The notes below the pieces were generated by a model. That model saw nothing but the letters and a program-made list of their open reading frames with translations, did not search any database and was not told the origin of the DNA. The position numbers and the translations under genes were made by a program. From Planotetraspora silvatica (GTDB taxonomy: Bacteria > Actinomycetota > Actinomycetes > Streptosporangiales > Streptosporangiaceae), in contig NZ_BOOQ01000009.1 in NCBI RefSeq assembly GCF_016863315.1, positions 248,001 through 312,000 of the forward strand: a DNA stretch of 64,000 bases, given 5' to 3'. Each line of letters begins with the position of its first letter. Within the stretch, counting starts at the first letter, position 1. This document shows, one piece after another, positions 8,461-17,092 of this stretch.

Positions 8461-8808
8461 GTGTTCGGACTGGGCTGGTGGGAGATCCTGGCGCTAGTGG
8501 TGATCGGTCTGCTCGTGTTCGGTCCCGACAAGCTGCCACAGGCGGCCTCACAGGCCGGCAAGACGTTGCGGCAGCTTCGCCAGATGGCCAACAACGCCAA
8601 GGCGGACCTCCAGGCCAATCTCGGGCCTGAGTTCTCCAATTTCGACCCGGCAGACCTCAATCCGAAGACCTTCGTGCGCAAGCACCTGCTCGACGACATC
8701 GAGAACGACTGGAACGGTACGACTAGCACCGCTTCCGAGCCGATCGAGGCCGCCGAGCCGGAACTCGGCTTCGGGGAGATCCCGCCCTACGACAACGAGG
8801 CCACGTAG
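8461..8808 (+). CDS. tatB: Twin-arginine translocase subunit TatB
   Basis: 115 residues from GTG 8461, with GAGGAG 6 bases upstream; an in-frame TTG at 8440 is less likely. One N-terminal membrane helix (FGLGWWEILALVVIGLLVFG) with the conserved Phe-Gly hinge, then an amphipathic helix (KLPQAASQAGKTLRQLRQMA) and an acidic tail. TatB forms the substrate-receptor complex with TatC. Location after htrA and before mrp repeats the mycobacterial order, which favours TatB over TatA. Confidence 0.88.
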   Translation: MFGLGWWEILALVVIGLLVFGPDKLPQAASQAGKTLRQLRQMANNAKADLQANLGPEFSNFDPADLNPKTFVRKHLLDDIENDWNGTTSTASEPIEAAEPELGFGEIPPYDNEAT

Positions 8809-8819
8809 GCCCCCTCGCG

Positions 8820-9959
8820 TCAGTGCTTGGTGGGCGAGATGTCCAGCTTGAGGCCCTTGAGGCTGGTGGACTTCTTGCTCAGGCCGGCGGCGATCCGGCG
8901 CAGTTCGGCGGAGGCCGGAGCATCCGGATCGGTCAGGACGAGAGGCTTGCCCTCGTCGCCGCCCTCACGCAGCCGCAGGTCGATCGGCACCTGGCCGAGC
9001 AGCGGCACCCGGGAGCCCAGCGTTCGGGTGAGCGCGTCGGCCACCGTCTGACCGCCGCCCTCGCCGAACACCGCGATCCGCTCGTCGCAGTGCGGGCAGG
9101 GCAGCCACGCCATGTTCTCGATGACACCCGCGATCTGCTGGTGGGTCTGCGCCGCGATGGATCCGGCGCGCTCGGCGACCTCGGCGGCCGCCTGCTGCGG
9201 GGTGGTCACGATGAGGAGTTCGGCCGTGGGCATCCGCTGGGCCACGGAGATCGCGATGTCGCCGGTGCCGGGCGGCAGGTCCATCAGCAGCACGTCGAGG
9301 TCGCCCCAGAAGACGTCCGCGAGGAACTGGTGCAGCGCGCGGTCGAGCATGGGGCCGCGCCAGACCACCGGGGTGTTGCCCTCGGGCTTGAACATGCCGA
9401 CCGAGATGACCTTGATGTCATGCGCCACGGGCGGCATGATCATGTCTTCGACCTTGGTGGGCCGGTCACTCACCCCGAGCATGCGGGGCACGGAGTGGCC
9501 GTAGATGTCGGCGTCCACGATGCCGACCTTCAGGCCCGAGGCGGCCATCGAGGCCGCGAGGTTGACGGTGACGGACGACTTGCCCACACCGCCCTTGCCG
9601 CTGGCCACGGCGAACACGCGGGTCAGCGAGCCGGGCCTGGCGAAGGGGATCTCCTTCTCCGGCCCGCGGTCGCCGCGCAGCTTGGTCTGCAGGTTCTTGC
9701 GCTGGTCGCCGCTCATGACGTCCATGTCCACGTGGACACGGGCGACGCCGTCGAGCTTGGAGACCGCGGCGGTGACGTCGCGGGTGATGGTGTCCCTCAT
9801 GGGGCAGCCGGCGACGGTGAGGAAGATGCCGACGCGCACCACCCCGTCCGGGGAGATATCGACGCTCTTGACCATGTCAAGGTCGGTGATCGGCCGGCGG
9901 ATCTCAGGGTCGTTGACCGTAGCCAGCGCGGCCGTTACCAATTCTGGGGATGGTGCCAT
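8820..9959 (-). CDS. mrp: Mrp/NBP35-type iron-sulfur carrier P-loop ATPase
   Basis: 379 residues. An N-terminal MIP18/DUF59 domain (about 5-85, TVAGCPMRDT) precedes the deviant Walker A GKGGVGKSSV (about 121-130), with LLMDLPPGTGD as Walker B. The conserved C-x2-C (WLPCPHCDERI, about 276-279) bridges an Fe-S cluster in the dimer. Mrp/ApbC proteins deliver Fe-S clusters to target apoproteins. Convergent with tatB (11-base gap). Confidence 0.93.
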   Translation of the reverse strand: MAPSPELVTAALATVNDPEIRRPITDLDMVKSVDISPDGVVRVGIFLTVAGCPMRDTITRDVTAAVSKLDGVARVHVDMDVMSGDQRKNLQTKLRGDRGPEKEIPFARPGSLTRVFAVASGKGGVGKSSVTVNLAASMAASGLKVGIVDADIYGHSVPRMLGVSDRPTKVEDMIMPPVAHDIKVISVGMFKPEGNTPVVWRGPMLDRALHQFLADVFWGDLDVLLMDLPPGTGDIAISVAQRMPTAELLIVTTPQQAAAEVAERAGSIAAQTHQQIAGVIENMAWLPCPHCDERIAVFGEGGGQTVADALTRTLGSRVPLLGQVPIDLRLREGGDEGKPLVLTDPDAPASAELRRIAAGLSKKSTSLKGLKLDISPTKH

Positions 9960-10076
9960 GAATCCATGCTATGGACTCTTGTGCGGTCCGACGAACGCGG
10001 GTGTGCCTGCGTCCACGAGGATTTGCGCCAATAGGAGACCAACGGGAAACGGGTTACGGGAAAGGATTGAGCCGCG

Positions 10077-10811
10077 ATGAGGCACCTCGGCATTCTCGCC
10101 CACAGCACCGAGGGGGCCGCGCTGTGCTTCCTCGCCTTCTGCCAAGAAGGGTTCGCCGAGCTCGGCCCGCACGATCATCCGGACGTGACCATGGACTGCG
10201 TCGCCCTCGCGCGCAGCATGCCCGCCTGGGACGCCGGGGACCACGCCTCGATCAGGGACACGCTGTCGGTGAGCGTGGGGAGGCTCGCGAAGGCCGGGGC
10301 GGACTTCTTCGTCTGCCCGGACAACACCGCCCACATGGCGCTGGAACTGCCCGGAGAGGATCTCGCCCTGCCGGGGCTGCACATCGCCGACGTCGTCGCG
10401 GACCGTGCCGCTCGTGACGGCAGGACGCGGGTCGGCGTTCTCGGAACCCGGTACCTGATGGACGGCCCGCTCTATCCCGTGGCGTTCGAGAGGCGCGGGA
10501 TCGCGGCCGAGGTGCCGGAGGCGGGGGACCGGGAGATCGTCAACGAGGTCATCTTCGAGGAACTGCTGGGCGGCGTGGTCTCCGAGCGCGGGCGGCGGGA
10601 GTACGCGCGCGTCATCGGGCGGCTGGCGGATCGGGGATGCGACGCGGTGGCGCTCGTGTGCACGGAGATCCCCCTCCTCGTGACGCCGGGCGTCTCCCCG
10701 CTCCCGACGCTGGACTCGACCCGCCTGCTCGCCCGGGCGGCCTTCGAGGTGGCCACTGGCCGCGCTCCGCTGCCGGACTGGCGCGGCGGGCCGTTCGCGC
10801 CGGCCGGTTAG
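10077..10811 (+). CDS. Aspartate/glutamate racemase superfamily protein
   Basis: 244 residues. Overall pattern of the Asp/Glu/hydantoin racemase superfamily: first catalytic segment FFVCPDNTAH (about 78-86), second segment ALVCTEIPLLV with Cys195. Classical members use two cysteines, the first directly before Asn-Thr. Here that position is Asp82, with a Cys two residues earlier (Cys80-Pro-Asp-Asn-Thr). The chemistry may therefore differ (one-base racemase, isomerase or decarboxylase-like); substrate not assigned. A GGAAAGGA-type site lies upstream, and the stop overlaps the convergent DUF1003 gene by 4 bases. Confidence 0.8.
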   Translation: MRHLGILAHSTEGAALCFLAFCQEGFAELGPHDHPDVTMDCVALARSMPAWDAGDHASIRDTLSVSVGRLAKAGADFFVCPDNTAHMALELPGEDLALPGLHIADVVADRAARDGRTRVGVLGTRYLMDGPLYPVAFERRGIAAEVPEAGDREIVNEVIFEELLGGVVSERGRREYARVIGRLADRGCDAVALVCTEIPLLVTPGVSPLPTLDSTRLLARAAFEVATGRAPLPDWRGGPFAPAG

Positions 10812-11269
10812 GAGGCCTGGCCGGAGAGCTCGTCCTGGAGACGCTGCAGTTCGGCCCTGATGTAGTCCCTGGTGGCCACCTCGCCGACGGCGATGCGCAG
10901 GCCGGCGATCTCCCTGGTGAGATATTCGATCTCCGCCTGGTTGCGCTCGGCCGTGATCCTGTCCTGCTCGTACTGGATCCGGTCCCGGTCGGCCTGCCGG
11001 TTCTGCGCGAGGAGGATCAGCGGGGCGGCGTACGACGCCTGGAGGGAGAGCATGAGCGTCAGGAAGATGAACGGATAGGGGTCGAACGCCCAGGGCGTCA
11101 GGAAGTTCCACAGAAGCCAGGCCCCGACGAACACCGTCATGTAGACGATGAAGCGGGCGGTGCCGAGGAACCGGGCGATCCGCTCGGAGAGCCGCCCGAA
11201 GGCCTCGGGGTCGTAGTAGAGCCGTACCCGGGAGGTCAGCTCACGCGGCTGGTCGAGGCGCTCGGTCAT
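10808..11269 (-). CDS. DUF1003 domain membrane protein
   Basis: 153 residues. Two membrane helices (about 37-57 and 66-88) are joined by WNFLTPWAFDPYPFIFLTLMLS, the DUF1003 hallmark. A charged coiled-coil tail (about 92-150, QADRDRIQYEQDRITAERNQ) follows. Function unknown. It starts 4 bases after the stop of the MgtE-N/CBS gene, so both are one operon, the same order as Rv1231c-Rv1232c of M. tuberculosis (from memory). Confidence 0.9.
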   Translation of the reverse strand: MTERLDQPRELTSRVRLYYDPEAFGRLSERIARFLGTARFIVYMTVFVGAWLLWNFLTPWAFDPYPFIFLTLMLSLQASYAAPLILLAQNRQADRDRIQYEQDRITAERNQAEIEYLTREIAGLRIAVGEVATRDYIRAELQRLQDELSGQAS

Positions 11270-11273
11270 TCGC

Positions 11274-12482
11274 TCAGTCGTGCCTTTCCCGCCAGTCCTC
11301 GGGCAGCATGTGGTCGAGCACGTCGTCCACGGTCACCGCGCCGAGCAGGCGCCCGAGCTCATCGACGACGGGAATCGCGACCAGGTTGTAGGTGGCCATG
11401 TAGGAGGCCACCTCTCGGAGGCTGAACTCCGGCCTGATCGGGTCCAGGGTGATGTCTATCATGGCGCCGAGCAGGGTGGACGGCGGCTCTCTGAGCAGCC
11501 GCTGGAAGTGCGCCACACCGAGGAACCTGCCGGTCGGCGTCTCGGTGGGCGGCCGGGTCACGTACACCTCGGCGGCGACGGCCGGGGTCAGCTCCCGCTG
11601 CCGGATGTGCGCGAGCGCCTCGGCCACGGTGGCGTTCGGGGGGAGCACGACCGGTTCGGACGTCATCATGCCCCCCGCGGTGTCCTCGCGGTAGGTCAGC
11701 AGCCGCCGGACCGGGGCGGCCTCCTCGGGGATCATCAGCCGCAGCAGCGTCTCCGCCTGCTCGGAGGGAAGTTCCTGCAGCAGGTCGGCGGCGTCGTCGG
11801 GGCTCATCTCCTCCAGCACGTCGGCGGCCCGCTCCTTCTGGAGTTGGCTCAGCACGACCACCTGGTCGCGCTCGGGCAGCTCTTCGAGCACATCCGCGAG
11901 CCGGTCGTCGTTGAGCGCGGCCGCCACCTCGGCCATCCGCTTGCCGGGCAGTTCGTGGAGCATGTTGGCCAGGTCGGCCGGGCGCATGGACTCGAAGGCC
12001 GCGAGCAGGTTGGCCGCGCCCTGGTCCTTCTGCGTGATTCCGAAGCCGGTGACCTCGTCCCAGTCGACGACGAGCGTCTCGCCCCGGCGGCGGGTGCCTC
12101 TCCGGACCGCGACCTTGGCGATCTGCCACTCGGACGGCCGCGCCTGTTCCATCGCGAGGTCGAGGACGGTGACCGGTTCGCCTTTGTACTGCACGCCGAG
12201 GTCGAGCATCTCGCCGATGGCCAGCGTCTCGGCGTTCCTCCGCTCGAACCGGCGCACGTTGAGCTTGCCGGTGAAGATGACCGCGCCGACCTCGATGCTG
12301 GTGATGCGGGTGATCGGCAGGAAGACCCGGCGGCGTGGCTGCACCTCGACGACGAAGCCGTGGACACGTGGCGGAAGCGGGCCGCGCAGGGAGACCACGA
12401 CGTCACGGATCCGGCCGATCTGGTCTCCGGCCGGATCGAAGACGGCGAGGCCGGCCAGCCTTGCCACGAAGATCCGATCCAC
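11274..12482 (-). CDS. MgtE N-terminal and CBS domain protein lacking the transport domain
   Basis: 402 residues. PRC-barrel-like N-terminus (about 1-130), then MgtE_N superhelix repeats (about 150-260, including DVLEELPERDQV and SPDDAADLLQELPSEQAE), then a CBS pair (about 270-398; DTAGGMMTSEPVVLPPNATVAEAL is the start of CBS1). In MgtE these parts sense Mg2+ and gate a membrane pore. The pore-forming C-terminal helices are absent, so this is a soluble sensor-like protein. It may act on another transporter or on the DUF1003 protein encoded 4 bases downstream; that is inference. Confidence 0.88.
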   Translation of the reverse strand: MDRIFVARLAGLAVFDPAGDQIGRIRDVVVSLRGPLPPRVHGFVVEVQPRRRVFLPITRITSIEVGAVIFTGKLNVRRFERRNAETLAIGEMLDLGVQYKGEPVTVLDLAMEQARPSEWQIAKVAVRRGTRRRGETLVVDWDEVTGFGITQKDQGAANLLAAFESMRPADLANMLHELPGKRMAEVAAALNDDRLADVLEELPERDQVVVLSQLQKERAADVLEEMSPDDAADLLQELPSEQAETLLRLMIPEEAAPVRRLLTYREDTAGGMMTSEPVVLPPNATVAEALAHIRQRELTPAVAAEVYVTRPPTETPTGRFLGVAHFQRLLREPPSTLLGAMIDITLDPIRPEFSLREVASYMATYNLVAIPVVDELGRLLGAVTVDDVLDHMLPEDWRERHD

Positions 12483-12565
12483 GCAGTCAGGTTACGCGGA
12501 TGCGAGCTAGATGCCGATATGACAGCATCAAGAGCACTTAACAGTAATTACATGGGCAGGTGAGT

Positions 12566-13507
12566 ATGCGGGCTGTGAGCTTGGCGATCGCATTCGTGTC
12601 AGCCGTCTGTTTCGGGTTCTCCGGACCGATGGCGAAATATCTCGGAGCCGCCGGTCTCACGCCGCTGGAAGCCGTCTGGGTCCGCATGGCCGGATCCGGA
12701 GTGCTCCTGATCCTGGCCCTCGCGATCGTCCGGCCGCGGGCGTTGCGCATCCCCCGCGCGCGCCTGCCGTTCTTCGTCGCGTACGCGGTCATCGCGGTCG
12801 CGGCGGTCCAGGCCCTGTTCTTCCTGGCCATCACGCGGCTGCCGGTCGGCGTCGCCCTGCTCATCGAGTACACCTCTCCCGTCATCGTCGTGTTGTGGGT
12901 GCGCTTCGTCCGGCGGGTACGGCTGCCGCGGGCGGCCTACCTCGGCGCGCTGATCGCCGTCGTCGGCCTGGCGATCGTGGTCCAGGTCTGGGAGGGCATG
13001 CGGGTCGATGCGCTGGGGCTCGTGATCGCCCTCGCGGCGGGCGGATGCAGCGCCGGATATTTCCTGATGAGCGATTCATTCTCCGACGACGTGGACACGT
13101 TCGGGCTCATCGGGTGGGGCATGTTGGGCTCGGTGGTCGTTCTTCTGCCGATCTCACAACCGTGGAACATCCACTGGGGGGCGTTCGGCACGACCGCCGC
13201 CCTCGGCGGGCACAGCCTCCCGGTGGCGGGGGCCGCCCTGTGGCTCGTTCTGGTCGCCACGGTGATCGCGTACTTCACCGGGGTGACGGCGGTCCGTCGC
13301 CTTTCGGCCGCCGTGGGGGCCACCGTCGCGTCGCTCGAGGTGATCACCGGCGCGGTCATCGCCTGGGTCCTGCTCGGCGAGCATCTGGGAGCCGCCCAGA
13401 TCGTGGGGGGCCTGATCGTGCTCGTCGGCGCCCTGCTCGCCCAGACGGCGACCGTACGGCTCTCGCCGGAGAAGGCGGCGGAGACCGCCGAGGCCGTCCG
13501 AGTGTGA
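12566..13507 (+). CDS. EamA/DMT family permease
   Basis: 313 residues from ATG 12566 (a GTG at 12560 is also possible). Ten predicted membrane helices in two EamA repeats. The first contains FGFSGPMAKYLGAAGLTPLEAVWVR, the second the SLEVITGAVIAWVLLGEHLG motif that marks the end of each DMT repeat. Such carriers export amino acids or other small metabolites; substrate unknown. Divergent from the MgtE-N gene. Confidence 0.88.
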   Translation: MRAVSLAIAFVSAVCFGFSGPMAKYLGAAGLTPLEAVWVRMAGSGVLLILALAIVRPRALRIPRARLPFFVAYAVIAVAAVQALFFLAITRLPVGVALLIEYTSPVIVVLWVRFVRRVRLPRAAYLGALIAVVGLAIVVQVWEGMRVDALGLVIALAAGGCSAGYFLMSDSFSDDVDTFGLIGWGMLGSVVVLLPISQPWNIHWGAFGTTAALGGHSLPVAGAALWLVLVATVIAYFTGVTAVRRLSAAVGATVASLEVITGAVIAWVLLGEHLGAAQIVGGLIVLVGALLAQTATVRLSPEKAAETAEAVRV

Positions 13508-13534
13508 AGCCGTCCCCCTGCCGCCCGGCGCCGC

Positions 13535-13885
13535 TCAGCGAGGCGTGAGCCGTACGACTGTGGAGTGCGCCGCCCACCGGGCGGCCAGCCCGGCGGCGTC
13601 GGGGGCGTTGAGGCGCTCCTTGGCGAGTGCGGCGACCGCGTCAGGCTCCGCCGCCTGGTCGACGATCTCGACCGAGGCGGCGAAGCGGACCAGTTCCGCC
13701 CCGTTGTCCTTGCTGCGGAGCGTGACGTCGACCTCGCCCGCGTCCGTGAGGCCGGGCAGATCCTGCTCGCCCCCTCCGGTCACGACGTAGATCGCGCCGT
13801 CATGCCAGGCGTGCCAGGCCAGTCGGCGTCCGATCCACAGGACGCCGGACTTCTTGGCGCCTTCCTCGATCACCGGCAGGCTCAT
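13535..13885 (-). CDS. Hypothetical protein, possibly FMN-binding split-barrel-like
   Basis: 116 residues. The N-terminus (KKSGVLWIGRRLAWHAWHDGAIYVVTGG) reads as beta strands, and the pattern recalls short actinobacterial proteins related to the pyridoxamine-5'-phosphate oxidase split barrel. No firm motif is present, so this remains weak. No signal peptide or membrane segment. It lies 9 bases downstream of bioY on the same strand, suggesting co-transcription, although no functional link is evident. Confidence 0.65.
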   Translation of the reverse strand: MSLPVIEEGAKKSGVLWIGRRLAWHAWHDGAIYVVTGGGEQDLPGLTDAGEVDVTLRSKDNGAELVRFAASVEIVDQAAEPDAVAALAKERLNAPDAAGLAARWAAHSTVVRLTPR

Positions 13886-13894
13886 GAGGGCAGC

Positions 13895-14461
13895 CTAGCT
13901 CCGGCCGGTGAGCTTCCACGCGGCCGGAAGGAGACCGGCGGCGATGAGGACCTTCAGGCCGTCGCCGATGAGGAAGGGCACGACACCCTGAGCGAAGGCG
14001 GTCGGCAGGTCCATGCCGGTGGCGACCATGAGCCACGGCATGCCGATCGCGTAGATCAGCACGGTGCCCGCGGCCATGGTGCCGACCGTCCGCCAGACGG
14101 TCCGGTCGCCGCCCCGGCTCGCGAGTGCCCCCACGACGCTCGCGGCGAGGAAGAACCCGACGACGTAACCGAGGGTGGCGTCGCCGGACGCGGCGAACAG
14201 CGGAACTCCGGCGAGGCCGGCCACCAGGTAGAGGGCCATGCTGATCGCGGCACGGTGCAGGCCGAGCGCGGCGCCCGAGAGCAGGACCGCGAAGGTCTGC
14301 AGGGTCACGGGGACCGGCGTGCCCGGCACCGGGAAGCTGACCTTGGCGGACAGGCCCGTGAGCAGGGCCGCGCCGGCGATCAGCGCGATGTCGCGGACGA
14401 GCCTTCCCGGGATGAGGTCGGACAGTACGGCGGGGCGGGTACCGGCGGCGGCGTTGGCCAT
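13895..14461 (-). CDS. bioY: Biotin transporter substrate-binding subunit BioY
   Basis: 188 residues, six membrane helices. BioY hallmarks: SAKVSFPVPGTPVPVTLQTFAVLLSG (about 39-64), the GAALGLHRA turn, YLVAGLAGVPLFA, and the PFLIGDGLKVLIAA end. It is the S-component of an ECF transporter, and can also work alone. No bioM/bioN genes are adjacent, so it probably uses a shared energising module encoded elsewhere or acts solo. Upstream bases 14462-14730 hold no ORF I would call and no recognisable biotin operator. Confidence 0.93.
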   Translation of the reverse strand: MANAAAGTRPAVLSDLIPGRLVRDIALIAGAALLTGLSAKVSFPVPGTPVPVTLQTFAVLLSGAALGLHRAAISMALYLVAGLAGVPLFAASGDATLGYVVGFFLAASVVGALASRGGDRTVWRTVGTMAAGTVLIYAIGMPWLMVATGMDLPTAFAQGVVPFLIGDGLKVLIAAGLLPAAWKLTGRS

Positions 14462-14730
14462 GAATGGCTCCCTCTCGACTTGTCGCCTCCGGCTGAACCG
14501 GCGCGGAGGATCACTTTGCCGAGTCCATTCTTGGGGAGCGGGACGGAAAGCCGTACGGCGGCGGCGCCAAGAACAAGTGGGCCGATTTGTGCGAGATCAA
14601 CAGGTGCCGGGCGGTACAACCCCGGACGAGGCGGTCCCTGACGTGCCGCGGTTGTAGCAGGTCTACGAACGACCGCTGTCGTACCTGCCCCGGCCACCCC
14701 TCCCGGCCGCTTGTCGCTACGGTGTGGACC

Positions 14731-15672
14731 ATGCGTGCTCGACGTTCCTGCCTCGCCGTCCCCGGCAGCAACCCCCGGTTCCTGGAGAAGGCGCAGGGGC
14801 TGGCCGCCGACGAGGTCTTCCTCGATCTGGAGGACTCCGTCGCCCCGGGAGCCAAGAAGGACGCCCGCGCGAACATCGTCGCCGCGCTGCGCGACGGCGA
14901 CTGGGCGGGCAAGACCGTCGTGGTCAGGGTGAACGACCTGACCACCGAGTGGACATATCGCGATGTCATCGAGGTCGTCGAGGGTGCGGGCGACCGGCTC
15001 GACTGCGTGATGCTGCCGAAGGTCGAGGACGCCTCCCACGTCACCTGGCTCGACACCCTGCTCGGCCAGATCGAGCGGGCCACCGGCCTGCCGGATGGCC
15101 GGATCGGGATCGAGGCCCAGATCGAGAGCGCCCGGGGCCTGGTCGCCGTGGACGAGATCGCGGGCGCCTCGCCGCGACTGGAGACCCTGGTGTTCGGGCC
15201 CGCCGACTTCATGGCCTCGATCGGCATGCGGACGCTCGTCGTCGGACAGCAGCCGCCCGGATACGACGAGGGCGACGCCTACCACTACATCCTGATGCGG
15301 ATTCTGATGGCGGCCCGGGCCCACGACCTCCAGGCCATCGACGGGCCCTATCTCCAGATCCGCGACGCGGACGGTTTCCGCCAGGTGGCCCGCCGGGCGG
15401 CGGCCCTGGGGTTCGACGGCAAGTGGGTGCTGCATCCGTCGCAGGTGGAGGCCGCCAACGCGGTGTTCTCGCCCTCCCAGGAGGACTACGACCACGCCGA
15501 GTTGATCCTCGACGCCTACGAGTACTACACGACCGTCGAGAAGCGAGGCGCGGTGATGCTCGGTGACGAGATGATCGACGAGGCCTCGCGGAAGATGGCT
15601 CTCGTGGTCTCCGCCAAGGGCCGCGCGGCGGGTCTTCCCCGCACGACCTCCTTCACCCCTCCGGCCTCGTGA
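14731..15672 (+). CDS. HpcH/HpaI aldolase/citrate lyase family protein (CitE-like CoA-ester lyase)
   Basis: 313 residues from ATG 14731. TIM-barrel family of citrate lyase beta, malyl-CoA lyase and citramalyl-CoA lyase. Visible motifs: SCLAVPGSNPRFLEKA, the metal-binding VFLDLEDSV, IEAQIESARGLVAVDEI and VFGPADFMASIG, then GFDGKWVLHPSQVEAAN. Mg2+-dependent C-C lyase or thioesterase on malyl- or citramalyl-type CoA esters is expected from the family; the exact substrate cannot be read. Single gene between divergent bioY and a convergent DUF6529 gene. Confidence 0.9.
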   Translation: MRARRSCLAVPGSNPRFLEKAQGLAADEVFLDLEDSVAPGAKKDARANIVAALRDGDWAGKTVVVRVNDLTTEWTYRDVIEVVEGAGDRLDCVMLPKVEDASHVTWLDTLLGQIERATGLPDGRIGIEAQIESARGLVAVDEIAGASPRLETLVFGPADFMASIGMRTLVVGQQPPGYDEGDAYHYILMRILMAARAHDLQAIDGPYLQIRDADGFRQVARRAAALGFDGKWVLHPSQVEAANAVFSPSQEDYDHAELILDAYEYYTTVEKRGAVMLGDEMIDEASRKMALVVSAKGRAAGLPRTTSFTPPAS

Positions 15673-15678
15673 CGGGTC

Positions 15679-16230
15679 CTACAGCCGGATGCCGAGTGTG
15701 GTGAAGAACCAGAACGACGAGGTCAGCCAGAGCCCGATCAGCGCGGTGAAGACGAGGCCGCCGAGGACCGGCAGGCTCCAGCCGGGCAGGCCGCGCCGGG
15801 GCAGCGCGAGCATCTTGGCCGTGAAGACGCCGTAGAAGAAGCTTCCGAGCAACGAGTGGATCAGGACGCGGGGGCTGTCGTACTGGGCGCCCAGTGCGTA
15901 GAGGCAGTGGAAGGCCACCGGGATCGTCAGCAGGAAGGCGATCCTGCCCGACCACCGGTGCAGGGGGGCGACCCAGGCGGATCTCGTCCCCGTCCTGCGC
16001 CACATCGCCCTGGCGGACAGGACCTGCACGATCGCGAGCAGGGCCGCGCCGGTGGTCAGCCAGGCCTTCATGGCCAGGGGGCCGGAGAACCCGGCCACGC
16101 CGACGGCGAAGCCGGTCGGGGCGTGGGCCTTGCCGTACACGCCGAGCGCGACGGCGACCAGGGCCCCGGCACCGAGCGGGACGAGAAGCGGGGCGAGGCT
16201 CCGCTTGGTGATGACGGTGGTGTGGGTCAC
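15679..16230 (-). CDS. DUF6529-like polytopic membrane protein, cytochrome b561-like
   Basis: 183 residues from GTG 16230 (GAGGAG upstream). About five membrane helices. Histidines His91 (APLHRWSGRI), His108 (PVAFHCLYAL) and His125 (VLIHSLLGS) are spaced as in b-type haem-binding quartets of ferric-reductase/cytochrome b561 proteins. Haem binding is therefore plausible but not shown. It is 40 bases downstream of the secreted-protein gene and probably in one operon with it. Confidence 0.72.
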   Translation of the reverse strand: MTHTTVITKRSLAPLLVPLGAGALVAVALGVYGKAHAPTGFAVGVAGFSGPLAMKAWLTTGAALLAIVQVLSARAMWRRTGTRSAWVAPLHRWSGRIAFLLTIPVAFHCLYALGAQYDSPRVLIHSLLGSFFYGVFTAKMLALPRRGLPGWSLPVLGGLVFTALIGLWLTSSFWFFTTLGIRL

Positions 16231-16270
16231 GGGGAAGGCTCCTCGATCAACGGCGACGAGTGGGCGGGGC

Positions 16271-16960
16271 TTACCGGGCGAGTTCGTCGATGAAGCCGTC
16301 GGGCTCCTCGGGCCGCAGCGTGATGCCGTAGTAGTCCACGGCCGTGCCCGGCACGAAACGGGGAGCGGGCTCGCCGCTGCCGCCGATCTGCACCCGGCCG
16401 ACCTCCTGTCCGTTCGGCAGGACGATCCAGCCGCCGACGATCTTCGCTCCGCGGACCACGGCGCTGGCCCGGTAGAGACCTGACGGCTTCTTGACCAGGG
16501 GGGCGGTGAAGCGCCACTTGGCCTTGCCGACCTGCAGCCTGCCCTGGGCCTTGCCGCCGCCCAGGGCGGCGGTGATCAGCGAGTCCTTCCCTTCGAGGGT
16601 GACCGTGCCGTTCTCCGCGGTGCCCTTCAGCCAGGCCTCGATGCGGCCGTCGCAGAAGTAGGCGACGGCCTTCCCGTCGCGTACGGCGATCGCCACCAGT
16701 CCGCCGTTGCCCTGCACCACGCCCGCGTAGTCGGCCTTTTCGGGCGTGGCGTCCGGCTTCGCCGCAGGCTCGCCGGACGGCTGATCCGAGGGTTCCTGCG
16801 ACGGCGCGGGGAACGGCTCCGCGGGGGGCGCCGCGGCGGTCGTGTCCTGCCCCGCTCCCACCTGCTGGAAGGAGGGGGCGGCCTTCACGCTGGCCGCGCC
16901 GAGGGCGACGACGATCACCGCGCCCGCGGCCAGCGTGTAGACGGGTCCTAGCCGGCTCAT
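16271..16960 (-). CDS. Exported protein of unknown function
   Basis: 229 residues from ATG 16960 with AGGAG upstream. N-terminal signal or anchor helix (about 4-27, VYTLAAGAVIVVALGAASVKA), no lipobox. A Pro/Glu/Ala-rich spacer (about 38-75) precedes a beta-rich domain (about 76-229). That domain contains YFCDGRIEAWLKGTAENGTVTLEG, a pattern seen in unassigned actinobacterial secreted proteins. Operon with the downstream cytochrome b561-like gene suggests an extracytoplasmic electron-transfer or stress function, which is inference. Confidence 0.75.
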   Translation of the reverse strand: MSRLGPVYTLAAGAVIVVALGAASVKAAPSFQQVGAGQDTTAAAPPAEPFPAPSQEPSDQPSGEPAAKPDATPEKADYAGVVQGNGGLVAIAVRDGKAVAYFCDGRIEAWLKGTAENGTVTLEGKDSLITAALGGGKAQGRLQVGKAKWRFTAPLVKKPSGLYRASAVVRGAKIVGGWIVLPNGQEVGRVQIGGSGEPAPRFVPGTAVDYYGITLRPEEPDGFIDELAR

Positions 16961-17092
16961 TGCGTGCTCCTGGGTTCGCAGTGGCTCTTGGCTTCGAGTG
17001 AACCCTCTTTCGCACCGACTGTCTGTGAACTTCTACGCAAATGGCCAGGGGGCATCGTCGAGTGTTCAGAGGCCGGCACGAACAATGGGGGT

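Noticed and set aside
14462-14730. Biotin-responsive operator or riboswitch upstream of bioY
   Set aside because: Inspected on both strands; no BirA/BioQ-like palindrome or conserved leader recognised.
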